This document shows, piece after piece, positions 1 through 7,811 of a stretch of 37,171 nucleotides of DNA. A program made the position numbers and the translations under genes. The notes under the pieces were generated by a model. That model searched no databases. It had not been told where the DNA came from and worked only from the letters and a program-made list of their open reading frames with translations. The DNA is from Lentisphaeria bacterium (GTDB lineage: Bacteria > Verrucomicrobiota > Lentisphaeria > Victivallales > Victivallaceae). Within the stretch, counting starts at the first letter, position 1. Each line of letters opens with the position of its first letter. The stretch covers positions 1 to 37,171 of the forward strand of contig JAFTUS010000181.1 of the NCBI GenBank assembly GCA_017466125.1. Direction: 5' to 3'.

Positions 1-144
1 AACGTCGGCCCCGGTAGTGGTCGGCTGTCGCCCCGTGCGGGGCTCTCGAGCCTCCGGGGCGTTGAGCGGCCGAACGTCGGCCTCGGTAGTGGTCGGCTGT
101 CGCCCCGTGCGGGGCTCTCGAGCCTCCGGGGCGTTGAGCGGACG
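1..144. repeat. 72-bp GC-rich tandem repeat, two copies
   Basis: Positions 1-72 and 73-144 are near-identical copies, differing at about two bases (position 11 of the unit, C versus T, and the C/A near the end). The unit is much richer in G+C than the genes next to it. Each unit can fold: GCCCC/GGGGC arms around GTGC, and GGCTC/GAGCC around TC. The first copy begins at the window edge, so the array may continue to the left. It lies 51 bp beyond the recN stop codon. It could be a VNTR, an interspersed repeat or a transcription-termination structure; the sequence alone does not decide. Confidence 0.85.
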
Positions 145-195
145 AAGCATTCCGAAGCCCCTGTAAAAATCAGTCAACCTTTCGTACAGAGCCTA

Positions 196-1857
196 TTATT
201 TGCTGACGTCACGCAGAATGGCTTTGGCGTGGGCAACTGCGGACGGGCCGCCGCCGAGCATCCGCCCCAGTTCGGCGGAGCGTTCCTCTTTTTCCAGCAG
301 ACGGCTGTTGGAAAAGGTTCTGTCGCCCTGCGTATGTTTTTCCACACAGAAGTGGCTTTCTGCCTGTGCCGCTACCAGTGCCTGATGTGAAATACAGAGG
401 ATTTGGCGTTTTTTGCCGAGCGCACGCAACTCCCTGCCGACCCGTGCGGCGGTCTCCCCGCCGATGTTGGCGTCTATTTCATCGAAGACGACCACGGGTA
501 CGGCATCCGCATCGGCGAGAACGGTTTTCAACGCCAGCATCAACCGGGAAAGTTCCCCGCTGCTGGCGATACGGCGCAGCGGCATGGGTTCTTCCCCCGC
601 GTTGGCGGAAAAGTAGAATTCCATACGGTCACAGCCGTTTGCACCGGGTGAAATGGTTTCAAACTGTGCATTTATGGTACTCTTTTCCAAGCCGACGGTA
701 TGGGCTTTCTGCCGGGCGAGAGCGGTCAACTCTTCCGCTTTTTTTCTGCGGACAGCGGAGAGTTCCTGTGCTTTGTCCTTCAAACGGTCTTGAAGTTCTT
801 TCTCTTTACGCTCAAACTCTTCCCGGCACTTTTGGCTCTCTTTGTGGAGGTGCAGGCGGTTTTCTGCATCTGCTTTTTGGACAAGCACCTGTTCCAGTGT
901 CGGCCCGTAACGGCGTTTGAGGGTGTAGAGTGAACTCAAACGGCTCTCCAGTGCGGCAAGTTCCTCTGCATCGAGATCGACTTTGTCCGCCATGGCAGAA
1001 ATATTTTCCGAAAGTGTGGAAACGGATTCCTGTATGGAATCGCAGAGTTCCAGCAGCGGTGAAATGCTTTTTTCATCGCTTTTTGAAAGTTCCAGCAATT
1101 TACGGTAGACAGAACCCAACTGATCGGCAATGGTATTTTCGCCGTCGGTCAGGGCATTTATCATCATTCCGGAACTCTCCAAAACCTGTCGTGAATTGCT
1201 GGCAAGATTGAATTTCGCTGTGATTTCTTCATCTTCGCCGGGGGCGGGGTTGACAGCATTGATATCTTCGAGGATCAGTTCCAGTCGGCTTACTTCATCG
1301 GCATCGGGCAAATCTTTTTCAAAAGCCTCCCGCTCCGCCCGCAGAACTTCGAGTTGACGGAAAATATCAGCACACGCCAGCCGCAGTTCCGAATTATCGG
1401 CAAAACGGTCGAGCAGTTCCAGTTGACGGGCAGGCACGAGCAACGAAATCTGTTCATTCGCTCCGTGAAGGTCGATCAGCAAACTACCGATGTCTGAAAG
1501 CAGTTTTGCACTGACCGGCGTATCATTGAGAAAGTTGCGTACCGAATTTGCCGTGATGACCCGGCGGAACTGCAGTTCACTGCCCTTTTCGCAGGGGATG
1601 CCCGCTTCTTCGAGTTTTCCGGCAAGTTCAGCGGCAAGAACCGGGGGAACTGCCACGCTGCCGCAGACGGTACAGCGGTCACAGCCGGAGCGGATGATAT
1701 TTTTATCCACCCGTCCGCCCAGCAGAAGTTCCACCGCTCCCATGAGGATCGATTTGCCTGCACCGGACTCCCCGGTAACAACGTTGAACCCTTTGCCGAA
1801 TTCCAGTTCAGCATTTTCGATCAGGGCAAAATTGGTGATTTTTATATAAGTAAGCAT
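196..1857 (-). CDS. recN: DNA repair protein RecN
   Basis: SMC-like ATPase that acts early in recombinational repair of double-strand breaks. The Walker A loop GESGAGKS is at residues 29-36, and the C-terminal part has the ABC signature region (SSGELSRLMLALK), a Walker B block VVFDEIDANIGG and a downstream ISHQ switch. Between them is a long, charged coiled-coil region (about residues 150-390). At 553 aa it has the usual RecN length, so it looks complete. The start ATG is 7 bp after the waaP stop, and a GGGA-type ribosome site overlaps that stop, so it is the last gene of the marR-waaG-waaP-recN transcript. RecN beside LPS-core genes is probably an accident of operon packing rather than a functional link. 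Confidence 0.96.
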   Translation of the reverse strand: MLTYIKITNFALIENAELEFGKGFNVVTGESGAGKSILMGAVELLLGGRVDKNIIRSGCDRCTVCGSVAVPPVLAAELAGKLEEAGIPCEKGSELQFRRVITANSVRNFLNDTPVSAKLLSDIGSLLIDLHGANEQISLLVPARQLELLDRFADNSELRLACADIFRQLEVLRAEREAFEKDLPDADEVSRLELILEDINAVNPAPGEDEEITAKFNLASNSRQVLESSGMMINALTDGENTIADQLGSVYRKLLELSKSDEKSISPLLELCDSIQESVSTLSENISAMADKVDLDAEELAALESRLSSLYTLKRRYGPTLEQVLVQKADAENRLHLHKESQKCREEFERKEKELQDRLKDKAQELSAVRRKKAEELTALARQKAHTVGLEKSTINAQFETISPGANGCDRMEFYFSANAGEEPMPLRRIASSGELSRLMLALKTVLADADAVPVVVFDEIDANIGGETAARVGRELRALGKKRQILCISHQALVAAQAESHFCVEKHTQGDRTFSNSRLLEKEERSAELGRMLGGGPSAVAHAKAILRDVSK

Positions 1858-1864
1858 ATTTCCC

Positions 1865-2668
1865 TTACAGTTTTACAGCCGGTGACTCTTTGCCGAATTC
1901 TTTGAAATAGAGTTTGCGCGCAACGGCGTCCACCCGTTTCCAGAAGCGGCGGTCCAAATTGTGCAGTCCTTCATTGGTGTAGGCTTTGAGAAAACGCAGC
2001 ACATCCCGCTTGCTCAAGTTCGCATCCATTGCAGAAAACCAGATGCCGCCCAGATCTTTGAGAAGATAGTGCATGGGTACTTTCTCCCGGATCTGCGCCC
2101 GGTGCAGATCAATGACATAGAGTGCGGGGAACTCCTCTTTTTTCAGCAGAAAATGGCAGATATAGCAATCACGGTGGTTCATGCCGCAGGAGTGCATCAT
2201 AGATAACGTCCACGCCAACTGTTCGATCAACTTGTGTTTTTCGCGCGGAGCGGGCGGAAGTTCCTTCCAATCGCGGCAAAGCTCCTCAAGAGAGATCACT
2301 CCGGTCAACTCTTCGGTAATAAGAAATGACTCGCGCAAGGGGGGCAGCAATCCCCGTTCCCCGAAAGCCGCCGGCGTCATGGTCGGCACTCCCAGTTCTT
2401 CAAGTTTGCGGATGGCGGTGTATTCATCCCTTGCGCCTACGGCGGGACGTTTGAACTGGAGAACATTTTTGAAATACTCCTTCCACCCGATCCCCTTATG
2501 GCTCTTGAGATAGAAACCTCTGCCATCGGCTTCAAAACGCATGGTGCGGCGGCCGTTCATCTGACGGACGACATCGCCGTAGAGGTGATCGACTTCGGCA
2601 AAGGGGTCTTTATCCTGCCACAAGTCCGTGAAGGGGGGAGCGGAAAAAACAAGTCCTTTTTTCATCAT
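1865..2668 (-). CDS. waaP: LPS core heptose(I) kinase-like protein (WaaP/RfaP family)
   Basis: Predicted cytoplasmic or membrane-associated kinase that phosphorylates the inner-core heptose of lipopolysaccharide. The 267-aa protein has the protein-kinase-like plan of WaaP: a probable ATP-binding lysine near residue 55 (FYLKSHKG), the catalytic-loop motif NHRDCYICHFLL with HRD at 165-167, and a metal-binding Asp in VIDLHR at about 187. Its start ATG overlaps the waaG stop (ATGA), and GGAG lies 5 nt upstream of it; a second ATG follows immediately and could serve instead. The waaG neighbour strongly supports this over other small kinases. The exact acceptor sugar cannot be read from sequence. 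Confidence 0.92.
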   Translation of the reverse strand: MMKKGLVFSAPPFTDLWQDKDPFAEVDHLYGDVVRQMNGRRTMRFEADGRGFYLKSHKGIGWKEYFKNVLQFKRPAVGARDEYTAIRKLEELGVPTMTPAAFGERGLLPPLRESFLITEELTGVISLEELCRDWKELPPAPREKHKLIEQLAWTLSMMHSCGMNHRDCYICHFLLKKEEFPALYVIDLHRAQIREKVPMHYLLKDLGGIWFSAMDANLSKRDVLRFLKAYTNEGLHNLDRRFWKRVDAVARKLYFKEFGKESPAVKL

Positions 2669-3774
2669 TTCTTCTCCATATAATCAACAGCGACCTGTGC
2701 GCGGCGGCAGAAATCTGCTTTTGCGCCGTATGCGATCGTCTTACTTTTCAACACATCAAGATTATTGAGGGCGTACAGAACCGCGGCATCAAGTTTCGCC
2801 TGTTCAAAATTTTCCCCGATGACCAGAGCGGGGTCAACTTCGGCAGGATATTTCCAGAAACCGCATACACGGGAGGTCACAACGGGCAATCCGGAAACGA
2901 TACTTTCAATAATAACATTTCCGGCAGATTCACTCCGCGCCGGATGGATCATCAAATCAGCCGCCAGCAGAAAAGCGGGAACATCGTCTCTGCCGCCGGT
3001 AAAGAAAACCTGTTGGGATAAGCCGGATTTTGCGGCGATTTTTCCGCAGACACCGGGTTTACACGAACCTATCATAAAAATTTTCGACTTCTTTCGCAAA
3101 TTATCCGGCAGAGATGCAACAGTCCGAAGAGTTCTGTCATTTCCTTTTCTGAAAAAATCAGAACCAACTTGAATCAGCATGATCTCATCATCGGCGACGT
3201 TTAATTCCCGCCGCATTTTCTGCCGGATCTCCGCTGCATTTTCCGGAGGGAGATAAGCGTTGTTCATGCCGGGAGGCAGATAGATGAAACGGTCATCGGC
3301 AAGACCGTATGCCTGCTGATACTGTTCTTTCTGACGGTCAACGATGTAGAAGATACGGCATTTTTCCTGTGCCATGACCTGCGCTTCCATTTCGAGGAAC
3401 TTGCGGTAACGGGGGTTGAGTTTCAGTTGGAGCGCGGAATGTTTTTCCCGCCACTCCACTGCCAGACAGTTGTCGGCGGCAAAATAGAAATCTCCGCCGG
3501 GGATGCGGTTGAATGTCACAACCGTATCGTATGGCGGACGCACCGCAAGAACAGAACGGAAACTTTCGCCGAAGGATGCCATTTTACCCTGATTGGTCAG
3601 CCCTCCGGCGGGCAGAGGAACAATATTCATTTTTTCCGGAACACTGCCCCGCCACTGATGACAGAAAATATCCACAGCGTGTCCCCGGCTGACAGCCTCC
3701 TGTGCCATGCGCAGCATATCACATTGCAGCCCGCCATGGGGAAAATAACGGTAAAGAGCGAATGCAAAACGCAT
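2665..3774 (-). CDS. waaG: LPS core glycosyltransferase, WaaG/RfaG family (GT4)
   Basis: GT-B fold glycosyltransferase predicted to add the first outer-core hexose to the heptose region of LPS at the inner membrane. The N-terminus RFAFALYRYFPHGGLQ resembles enterobacterial WaaG, as do FNRIPGGDFYFAAD, LPPGMNNAY, QVGSDFFRKGNDR and the C-terminal nucleotide-binding motif ESAGNVIIE (E-x7-E). The chosen start is the ATG at 3774: it has AGGTGA 6 nt upstream and gives the N-terminus expected for the family. An in-frame GTG at 3783 would overlap the marR stop (GTGA) and add three residues. It is translationally coupled to waaP downstream. The operon pairing WaaG-WaaP is common in Gram-negative bacteria. 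Confidence 0.95.
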   Translation of the reverse strand: MRFAFALYRYFPHGGLQCDMLRMAQEAVSRGHAVDIFCHQWRGSVPEKMNIVPLPAGGLTNQGKMASFGESFRSVLAVRPPYDTVVTFNRIPGGDFYFAADNCLAVEWREKHSALQLKLNPRYRKFLEMEAQVMAQEKCRIFYIVDRQKEQYQQAYGLADDRFIYLPPGMNNAYLPPENAAEIRQKMRRELNVADDEIMLIQVGSDFFRKGNDRTLRTVASLPDNLRKKSKIFMIGSCKPGVCGKIAAKSGLSQQVFFTGGRDDVPAFLLAADLMIHPARSESAGNVIIESIVSGLPVVTSRVCGFWKYPAEVDPALVIGENFEQAKLDAAVLYALNNLDVLKSKTIAYGAKADFCRRAQVAVDYMEKK

Positions 3775-3779
3775 AAAAT

Positions 3780-4250
3780 TCACCTGCTTCCCTGTGGGAC
3801 GTTATCGACCACCCATTGGTGAAACGCTGAGAGCATCTGGCTGAATTTACCGACATCCTCTGCGGGCAAAGTTTTGCAGAAATCCTCGGTAAGTTGAAAG
3901 AAGTGCTGATCGTATTTGGAGAAACGTTCCTGACAGGGTTCAGAAAGTTTAATGGCGATGGCGCGGCGATCCAGCTGATTGTGTTCACGGCGGAGCATAT
4001 TTTTGCGGACCAGCGCATCGACCATTTCGGATGCCGCTGCCGGAGTGATCTGCAGGGTTTCTGCCAGCAATTTCAACGTGATGCCCTCCGGATTATCCCG
4101 GGTGAGCGTACAAACGTTTTTTATCATCCGCAACTGGTTGAATGTCAATCCAGTCCACAGTTTCACTTCGGCGTGCCCAACCCGGCTTCGCAGTTCATCT
4201 ACGGAGTCGGACATATCCCGGTAAATCTTCACATATTGGTTTTTGCTCAT
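3780..4250 (-). CDS. MarR-family transcriptional regulator
   Basis: Winged-helix DNA-binding protein of 156 aa. The helix-turn-helix lies in the centre (about residues 57-90, LAETLQITPAAASEMVDALVRKNMLRR), followed by the wing region DRRAIAIKLSEPC, the typical MarR layout with long flanking dimerisation helices. I start it at ATG 4250, which has GGAGA 5 nt upstream; a GTG at 4262 would add MEIR and has no such site. It is the first gene of the waaG-waaP-recN operon, and its stop nearly abuts the waaG start. Local autoregulation is plausible, but I found no clean palindrome at the promoter. The ligand is unknown. Confidence 0.93.
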   Translation of the reverse strand: MSKNQYVKIYRDMSDSVDELRSRVGHAEVKLWTGLTFNQLRMIKNVCTLTRDNPEGITLKLLAETLQITPAAASEMVDALVRKNMLRREHNQLDRRAIAIKLSEPCQERFSKYDQHFFQLTEDFCKTLPAEDVGKFSQMLSAFHQWVVDNVPQGSR

Positions 4251-4285
4251 GCGTATCTCCACGTATATAATATTGTTGCAGAGAT

Positions 4286-4314
4286 AATATAGCGCACATC
4301 TCCCGAAAAGTCAA
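4286..4314 (-). promoter_or_regulatory. sigma70-type promoter of the marR-waaG-waaP-recN operon
   Basis: On the minus strand there is TTGACT (4314-4309), a 17-bp spacer and TATATT (4291-4286). The expected start of transcription is about 30 bp before the marR ATG, which leaves room for the visible GGAGA ribosome site. Two direct ATAATAT boxes (4268-4274 and 4284-4290) lie over and just downstream of the -10 box and could be regulator contacts. Confidence 0.7.
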
Positions 4315-4431
4315 GTTTTCTTGATAATTTGGCAGTTGCATTGCTGAAATACGCCAAATTTTCTCCTGATGTACCGCCGGGATCATCTGTTTTTCTGCGC
4401 GTTTGTTCTTTTATTGCAATATATCCCAGCG

Positions 4432-4452
4432 TTTGTCGCAAAAATGCTATTG
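4432..4452 (+). promoter_or_regulatory. 21-bp activator-type box upstream of the DMT transporter
   Basis: The box is TTTGTCGCAAAA, then A, then TGCTATTG. An almost identical box (20/21) is at 6359-6379, in the same orientation and with the same 7-bp gap to the -35 box, in front of the other gene flanking the AraC regulator. Class-II AraC activators typically bind just upstream of or overlapping -35, so this is a strong candidate site for the regulator encoded at 5401-6249. The link to that protein is inference. Confidence 0.7.
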
Positions 4453-4459
4453 TGGAAAT

Positions 4460-4487
4460 TTGATTTTTTGCGTTCCAATGGTATATT
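4460..4487 (+). promoter_or_regulatory. promoter of the DMT transporter gene
   Basis: TTGATT (4460-4465), a 16-bp spacer and TATATT (4482-4487), starting 7 bp after the 21-bp box. The GGAGG ribosome site and ATG follow about 25 bp downstream. The imperfect -35 box fits a promoter that needs an activator. Confidence 0.6.
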
Positions 4488-4516
4488 ATTTCCGTTAAAT
4501 CACCTCTGGAGGAAAA

Positions 4517-5398
4517 ATGATCACTGCTGTTCTTTGGATGTTGCTGACCGGGCTGATATGGGCCGCTGTCGGTGTGCTTTTCGGCCTTGCCCCTGCCGAC
4601 AGGGAAAAAATCTGCTCGTTTTTTGCGTTGAATGGTATCTTATTTACCCTCTTTGTTTATATCAGCAATTTTCCACAGGCGGCTCCGGTGACAGAAGTTC
4701 TGAAACTGGCGGCTGTGATCGTTCCCAGTGCGTTAATGGAAGTCATCGCCTTTCTGCTGCTGAAAAAAGCCATGGATCGCGGCAGTCAGGGCGTGGCGTG
4801 GAGCGTTGTGCAAAGTTCCATGGTACTCTCCTTTCTCGGTGCGGTTTTCATTCTCCACAACCCCGCTGTCCCTGCTCAGTGGATCGGAATGGTGCTTATT
4901 CTGGCAAGCCTTGTCCTCTTTGGAAAGGCAAAGAACAACGGCGGCAAAACCTGCAACGATGCCGTTTATTACCGCTATGTTTTCACCGCTTTTCTGCTGG
5001 TCGGCGGCGGACAGTTCCTGCGGATCGTTCCGGGGGCTCTGGGATTATCGGATGCCGCATTGAGCTGGCGGCTGCCGCTGCAATGCCCCTGGGGGATGCT
5101 TTTCTGGATGGCAGTCTGCCTGAAACGGAACTGTTTCCAGTTTCGATCCATCTGGAAATTTTCCATCCCGTATGCCGTGGTCGTTACCCTGGGGCAATTC
5201 TGTTTCTACCGGGCGACCGATGCGGCGGACAAACTGAAAATGACCTCCATTGTCGTACCGGCGGCGATCGGTACATGTATCGTGCTTTTCTCTCTTTACT
5301 GTGCAGTCGTGCGCAAAGAAAAAATGCCCCTTTGTGTATGGCTCGCAACGTTTATGACCATTGCGGGCATCGCTCTGCTTGCGGTTGTCAAAGCATAG
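4517..5398 (+). CDS. DMT/EamA-type transporter
   Basis: Polytopic inner-membrane protein of 293 aa made of about ten hydrophobic segments in two halves, the plan of drug/metabolite-transporter (EamA) permeases. The first segment starts at residue 2; the second half begins at about residue 150 (YYRYVFTAFLLVGGGQF) and ends in a terminal helix (FMTIAGIALLAVVK). GGAGG lies just upstream of the ATG. It ends 2 bp from the convergent AraC gene. The shared regulatory box with the Gfo/Idh gene at 6452 suggests uptake of the sugar or polyol that enzyme works on, but substrate cannot be read from sequence and export is equally possible. Longer reading frames across the same region are out-of-frame shadows. 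Confidence 0.82.
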   Translation: MITAVLWMLLTGLIWAAVGVLFGLAPADREKICSFFALNGILFTLFVYISNFPQAAPVTEVLKLAAVIVPSALMEVIAFLLLKKAMDRGSQGVAWSVVQSSMVLSFLGAVFILHNPAVPAQWIGMVLILASLVLFGKAKNNGGKTCNDAVYYRYVFTAFLLVGGGQFLRIVPGALGLSDAALSWRLPLQCPWGMLFWMAVCLKRNCFQFRSIWKFSIPYAVVVTLGQFCFYRATDAADKLKMTSIVVPAAIGTCIVLFSLYCAVVRKEKMPLCVWLATFMTIAGIALLAVVKA

Positions 5399-5400
5399 TT

Positions 5401-6249
5401 TCACGCCAGCGGGAATTGATTTTTCTGCCGGTATACCTGCGGAGTTTCGCCGAGGTGCTGCCGGAAAAAACGGGAAAAATAATTGGCATTTGAAAACCCG
5501 CTTTTTTCTGCGATTTCCTTAATGGACAACATACTGTTGCTCAATAAGTTCTGCGCATACTTCAGCCGCAGTTCCATAATTTGTTTCTGCGGCGGTTTTT
5601 CGCCGTTCAGACGGAAAAGGCGTTCCAGTCCCCGCAGGGAAACTCCGGCGGCGTCGGCAATCGCCGTTTTATTCAGAAGAGGGTCACGGTAGTGAAGCAG
5701 AATATGATCCAGCGCGATCCGCAGGGCTTCGGGGCGGGGTTGAGCCGGCTTTTGTCCATTGAGTTCACAAAGAAGTTTCACAAAGAGAGCGGAGTGTTCG
5801 GCGGGGTCCTCCTGCGTTTTCTGCAAAGCCAGCCGGATCTCATCAAAGATACGCTCCACCCGCAACGGCTCATGAAGAAAAATCAGTTCATCGTCAAGCG
5901 GACAGAAACGTTCTATCAGAAAGTCGTGAAAAGGATTGCGGTCAACGATGATGCACTGCCGCACCCATGGGCCTTCGGCGATCGAAATAGAGCATGGAGT
6001 CTGTGTCCTGCCGGAGGCGGCAACAAAATATCCTGCGGGCAGCCGCTGTTGTTTGCCGTCATTGTTTCTCCGGACGGCACACCCGCTCCGGATCCAGTAA
6101 TAGACGGCAATTTCCGTTTCAGATGAATGATAAGTAAAATCATCATACCAGACGGACTCAAAATAACTTTGGATATGGATCGCTTCCCGCAGCCGTTCAA
6201 ACGGCAGTTTGGAAAATTGGAAATGCTCTTCGTACAAACCGTTGTTCAT
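5401..6249 (-). CDS. AraC-family transcriptional regulator
   Basis: A 282-aa protein with an N-terminal ligand-sensing region (residues about 1-165, cupin-like in pattern but divergent) and a C-terminal AraC DNA-binding domain with two helix-turn-helix units: NKTAIADAAGVSLRGLERLFRLN and LSIKEIAEKSGFSNANYFSRFFRQHLGETPQVYR. GGGA lies just before the ATG. It sits between a transporter (convergent) and a Gfo/Idh oxidoreductase (divergent) whose promoters share a 21-bp box, so it probably activates both in response to a sugar. The box at 6359-6379 is also within reach of its own promoter, so autoregulation is possible. Confidence 0.93.
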   Translation of the reverse strand: MNNGLYEEHFQFSKLPFERLREAIHIQSYFESVWYDDFTYHSSETEIAVYYWIRSGCAVRRNNDGKQQRLPAGYFVAASGRTQTPCSISIAEGPWVRQCIIVDRNPFHDFLIERFCPLDDELIFLHEPLRVERIFDEIRLALQKTQEDPAEHSALFVKLLCELNGQKPAQPRPEALRIALDHILLHYRDPLLNKTAIADAAGVSLRGLERLFRLNGEKPPQKQIMELRLKYAQNLLSNSMLSIKEIAEKSGFSNANYFSRFFRQHLGETPQVYRQKNQFPLA

Positions 6250-6296
6250 GTTTTCCCGTAATTGTTGTTTTCGTATATTTTTCCGGAATGTCCTTT

Positions 6297-6325
6297 AATG
6301 TACCATAAAAACAAAACAAATTCAA
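6297..6325 (-). promoter_or_regulatory. promoter of the AraC regulator at 5401-6249
   Basis: On the minus strand there is TTGAAT (6325-6320), a 17-bp spacer and TACATT (6302-6297), about 50 bp before the start codon. The -35 box is 34 bp from the 21-bp box at 6359-6379. Confidence 0.5.
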
Positions 6326-6358
6326 GCAAAAAAATAAAAATAAAGCGAAACGCACTCT

Positions 6359-6379
6359 TTTGTCGCAAAAGTGCTATTG
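6359..6379 (+). promoter_or_regulatory. second copy of the 21-bp activator box
   Basis: The box is TTTGTCGCAAAA, then G, then TGCTATTG, one base different from the box at 4432-4452. It ends 7 bp before the -35 box of the Gfo/Idh promoter, exactly as the first copy does before the transporter promoter. Confidence 0.72.
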
Positions 6380-6386
6380 AGAGACT

Positions 6387-6415
6387 TTGAAAAATAATTT
6401 TATTCCGCTTATATT
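6387..6415 (+). promoter_or_regulatory. promoter of the Gfo/Idh gene at 6452
   Basis: TTGAAA (6387-6392), a 17-bp spacer and TATATT (6410-6415), about 35 bp before the start codon. Confidence 0.6.
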
Positions 6416-6451
6416 ATATCCTGTCTGAAACCAACAGGAAAGGCGTTTTTT

Positions 6452-7594
6452 ATGAGAAAATTCAGAATGGCAACAGTCGGGCTCGGTCATCGCGGACGGC
6501 AAATGCTGTGCGATGTGGCACGGTGCGTGGATTGTATCGATGCGGTCGCAGTTTGTGATTTGACCCCCGATCTTTTTTACAAACCGGTTCATTTCTATTA
6601 CGGCGGCGATATGCCTCCGCTGAAAGAAGAACTGCCTGCGCTCCATTTTTATACCGATTACGAGGAGATGCTCGATACCGAAAAGCCGGATGTGGTAATG
6701 GTCGAAACTCCCGCACAGTGTCACGCACAGTTCTGCGCGCTCGCCCTGAAACGGGGGATCCACGTCTATTCCGATATTCCCACGGTCGGCACGCTGGAAG
6801 ATGCCGATATGCTCTGGAAGGTACGCAAAGAAAGCGATGCGATGCTGATGACCGGCGCAACCACTTGCGGCTGGGGATTTGTTCTGGCGTTACAGGATCT
6901 CTGCAAACAGGGGCTTCTCGGAAAACCGTTCTTTCTTGAGGCGGAATACATCCACGACTGCCGGATGCTCTGGGAAGAGACTCCGTGGCGGCGTCCCGGA
7001 CCGGACAATAAACCCAATCCGGCGTATTACTGCACCCATTCGCTCGGGCCGCTGCTCTCGGTGATCGACGAAGATCTGCGTACCGTCAGTTGTGTTTCCT
7101 CCGGCAGTTTTGTCTCCGGCAATCCCTGGGCGGAGGACATTTGTTCTGCCACGTTCCAAACGGATTCCGGCGTGATCGTCCGCATGACCAAAAGCGGAGT
7201 CAACAACGCCAAAATAGGACATCACTCCTATCGTGTTTTCGGCAGCGAAGGATATTTTGAACACCTTTCTGAACGCGGCAGTGAACCCGCCCGTACCCGT
7301 TTCAACTCCACCAAACTTTACGGAGCGAACAAATTGACGGAACTTCCGGTCACCTTTACCCCCAATGAGGGAGAAGAGTGGAGCCACAAACGTCCGCGTT
7401 CGACTTTCGGACACGGCGGAGCCGATGCCTGGCTCTGGTACAAATTCGCCGAAGCCCTGCAAGCCGGAGCAAAAGAGGCCCCGCTTGATCTGAAAGCAGG
7501 CCTGCGCATGACCCTGCCGGGAATCTTTGCCGGAGAATCCATCAAACGCAAAGGCGAAATCGTAAAACTCCACTACCCGTGGGACAATGACTGA
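6452..7594 (+). CDS. Gfo/Idh/MocA-family oxidoreductase, lacking the usual EKP motif
   Basis: A 380-aa NAD(P)-dependent dehydrogenase-type protein: N-terminal Rossmann fold (GLGHRG at residues 10-15, acidic residue in AVAVCDLTPD at the end of beta-2), then an alpha/beta substrate domain with a long open sheet. Family members usually oxidise or reduce a sugar or inositol hydroxyl. The conserved EKP motif, whose Lys normally acts in catalysis and cofactor binding, is replaced by SDIP (residues 107-110), so the chemistry may differ or be lost. The stretch at 191-205 (YYCTHSLGPLLSVID) matches the usual position of active-site His residues. AGGAAAGGC lies upstream of the ATG. The shared regulatory box links it to the transporter at 4517. 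Confidence 0.9.
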   Translation: MRKFRMATVGLGHRGRQMLCDVARCVDCIDAVAVCDLTPDLFYKPVHFYYGGDMPPLKEELPALHFYTDYEEMLDTEKPDVVMVETPAQCHAQFCALALKRGIHVYSDIPTVGTLEDADMLWKVRKESDAMLMTGATTCGWGFVLALQDLCKQGLLGKPFFLEAEYIHDCRMLWEETPWRRPGPDNKPNPAYYCTHSLGPLLSVIDEDLRTVSCVSSGSFVSGNPWAEDICSATFQTDSGVIVRMTKSGVNNAKIGHHSYRVFGSEGYFEHLSERGSEPARTRFNSTKLYGANKLTELPVTFTPNEGEEWSHKRPRSTFGHGGADAWLWYKFAEALQAGAKEAPLDLKAGLRMTLPGIFAGESIKRKGEIVKLHYPWDND

Positions 7595-7672
7595 AAACCC
7601 AGCGGTAAAAACCGTAGTCATTTGATTTTAATTCCCAAAATCATCTGGCAATTTTCCGGCATAAACACCTTC

Positions 7673-7743
7673 GTTTCGGAACAATATTCGGAACAATATC
7701 AAAGCAATTTGACATTGTTCCGCATTTTTACGGAATTATTCCG
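7673..7743. promoter_or_regulatory. cluster of direct and inverted GGAACAAT repeats plus a 13-bp palindrome
   Basis: CGGAACAATAT occurs at 7677-7687 and 7689-7699 (12-bp period). Its inverse ATTGTTCCG is at 7714-7722, and a perfect palindrome CGGAATTATTCCG is at 7731-7743. A TTGACA lies inside the cluster at 7709-7714, but no convincing -10 box follows at 17 bp. The array precedes the macro-domain gene and could be an operator cluster. A related box occurs upstream of the AraC gene at 9794. A hairpin role in ending transcription from the gene at 6452 is also possible. Confidence 0.5.
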
Positions 7744-7811
7744 CATCTGAACTTGATTTTGCATAAAAAGCATATTATTTTTCAATGGGATCAGAAAATC
7801 AGGAGTACGAT

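Noticed and set aside
4369..5493. A 374-codon plus-strand frame overlapping the transporter
   Set aside because: It is in another frame, is Arg/Ser/Cys-rich without membrane pattern, and lacks a ribosome site; the 4517 frame has GGAGG and ten hydrophobic segments.
7673..7743. The GGAACAAT repeats as a CRISPR or short tandem array
   Set aside because: Only two direct units with an additional inverted one and no regular spacers; operator or hairpin is more sensible.
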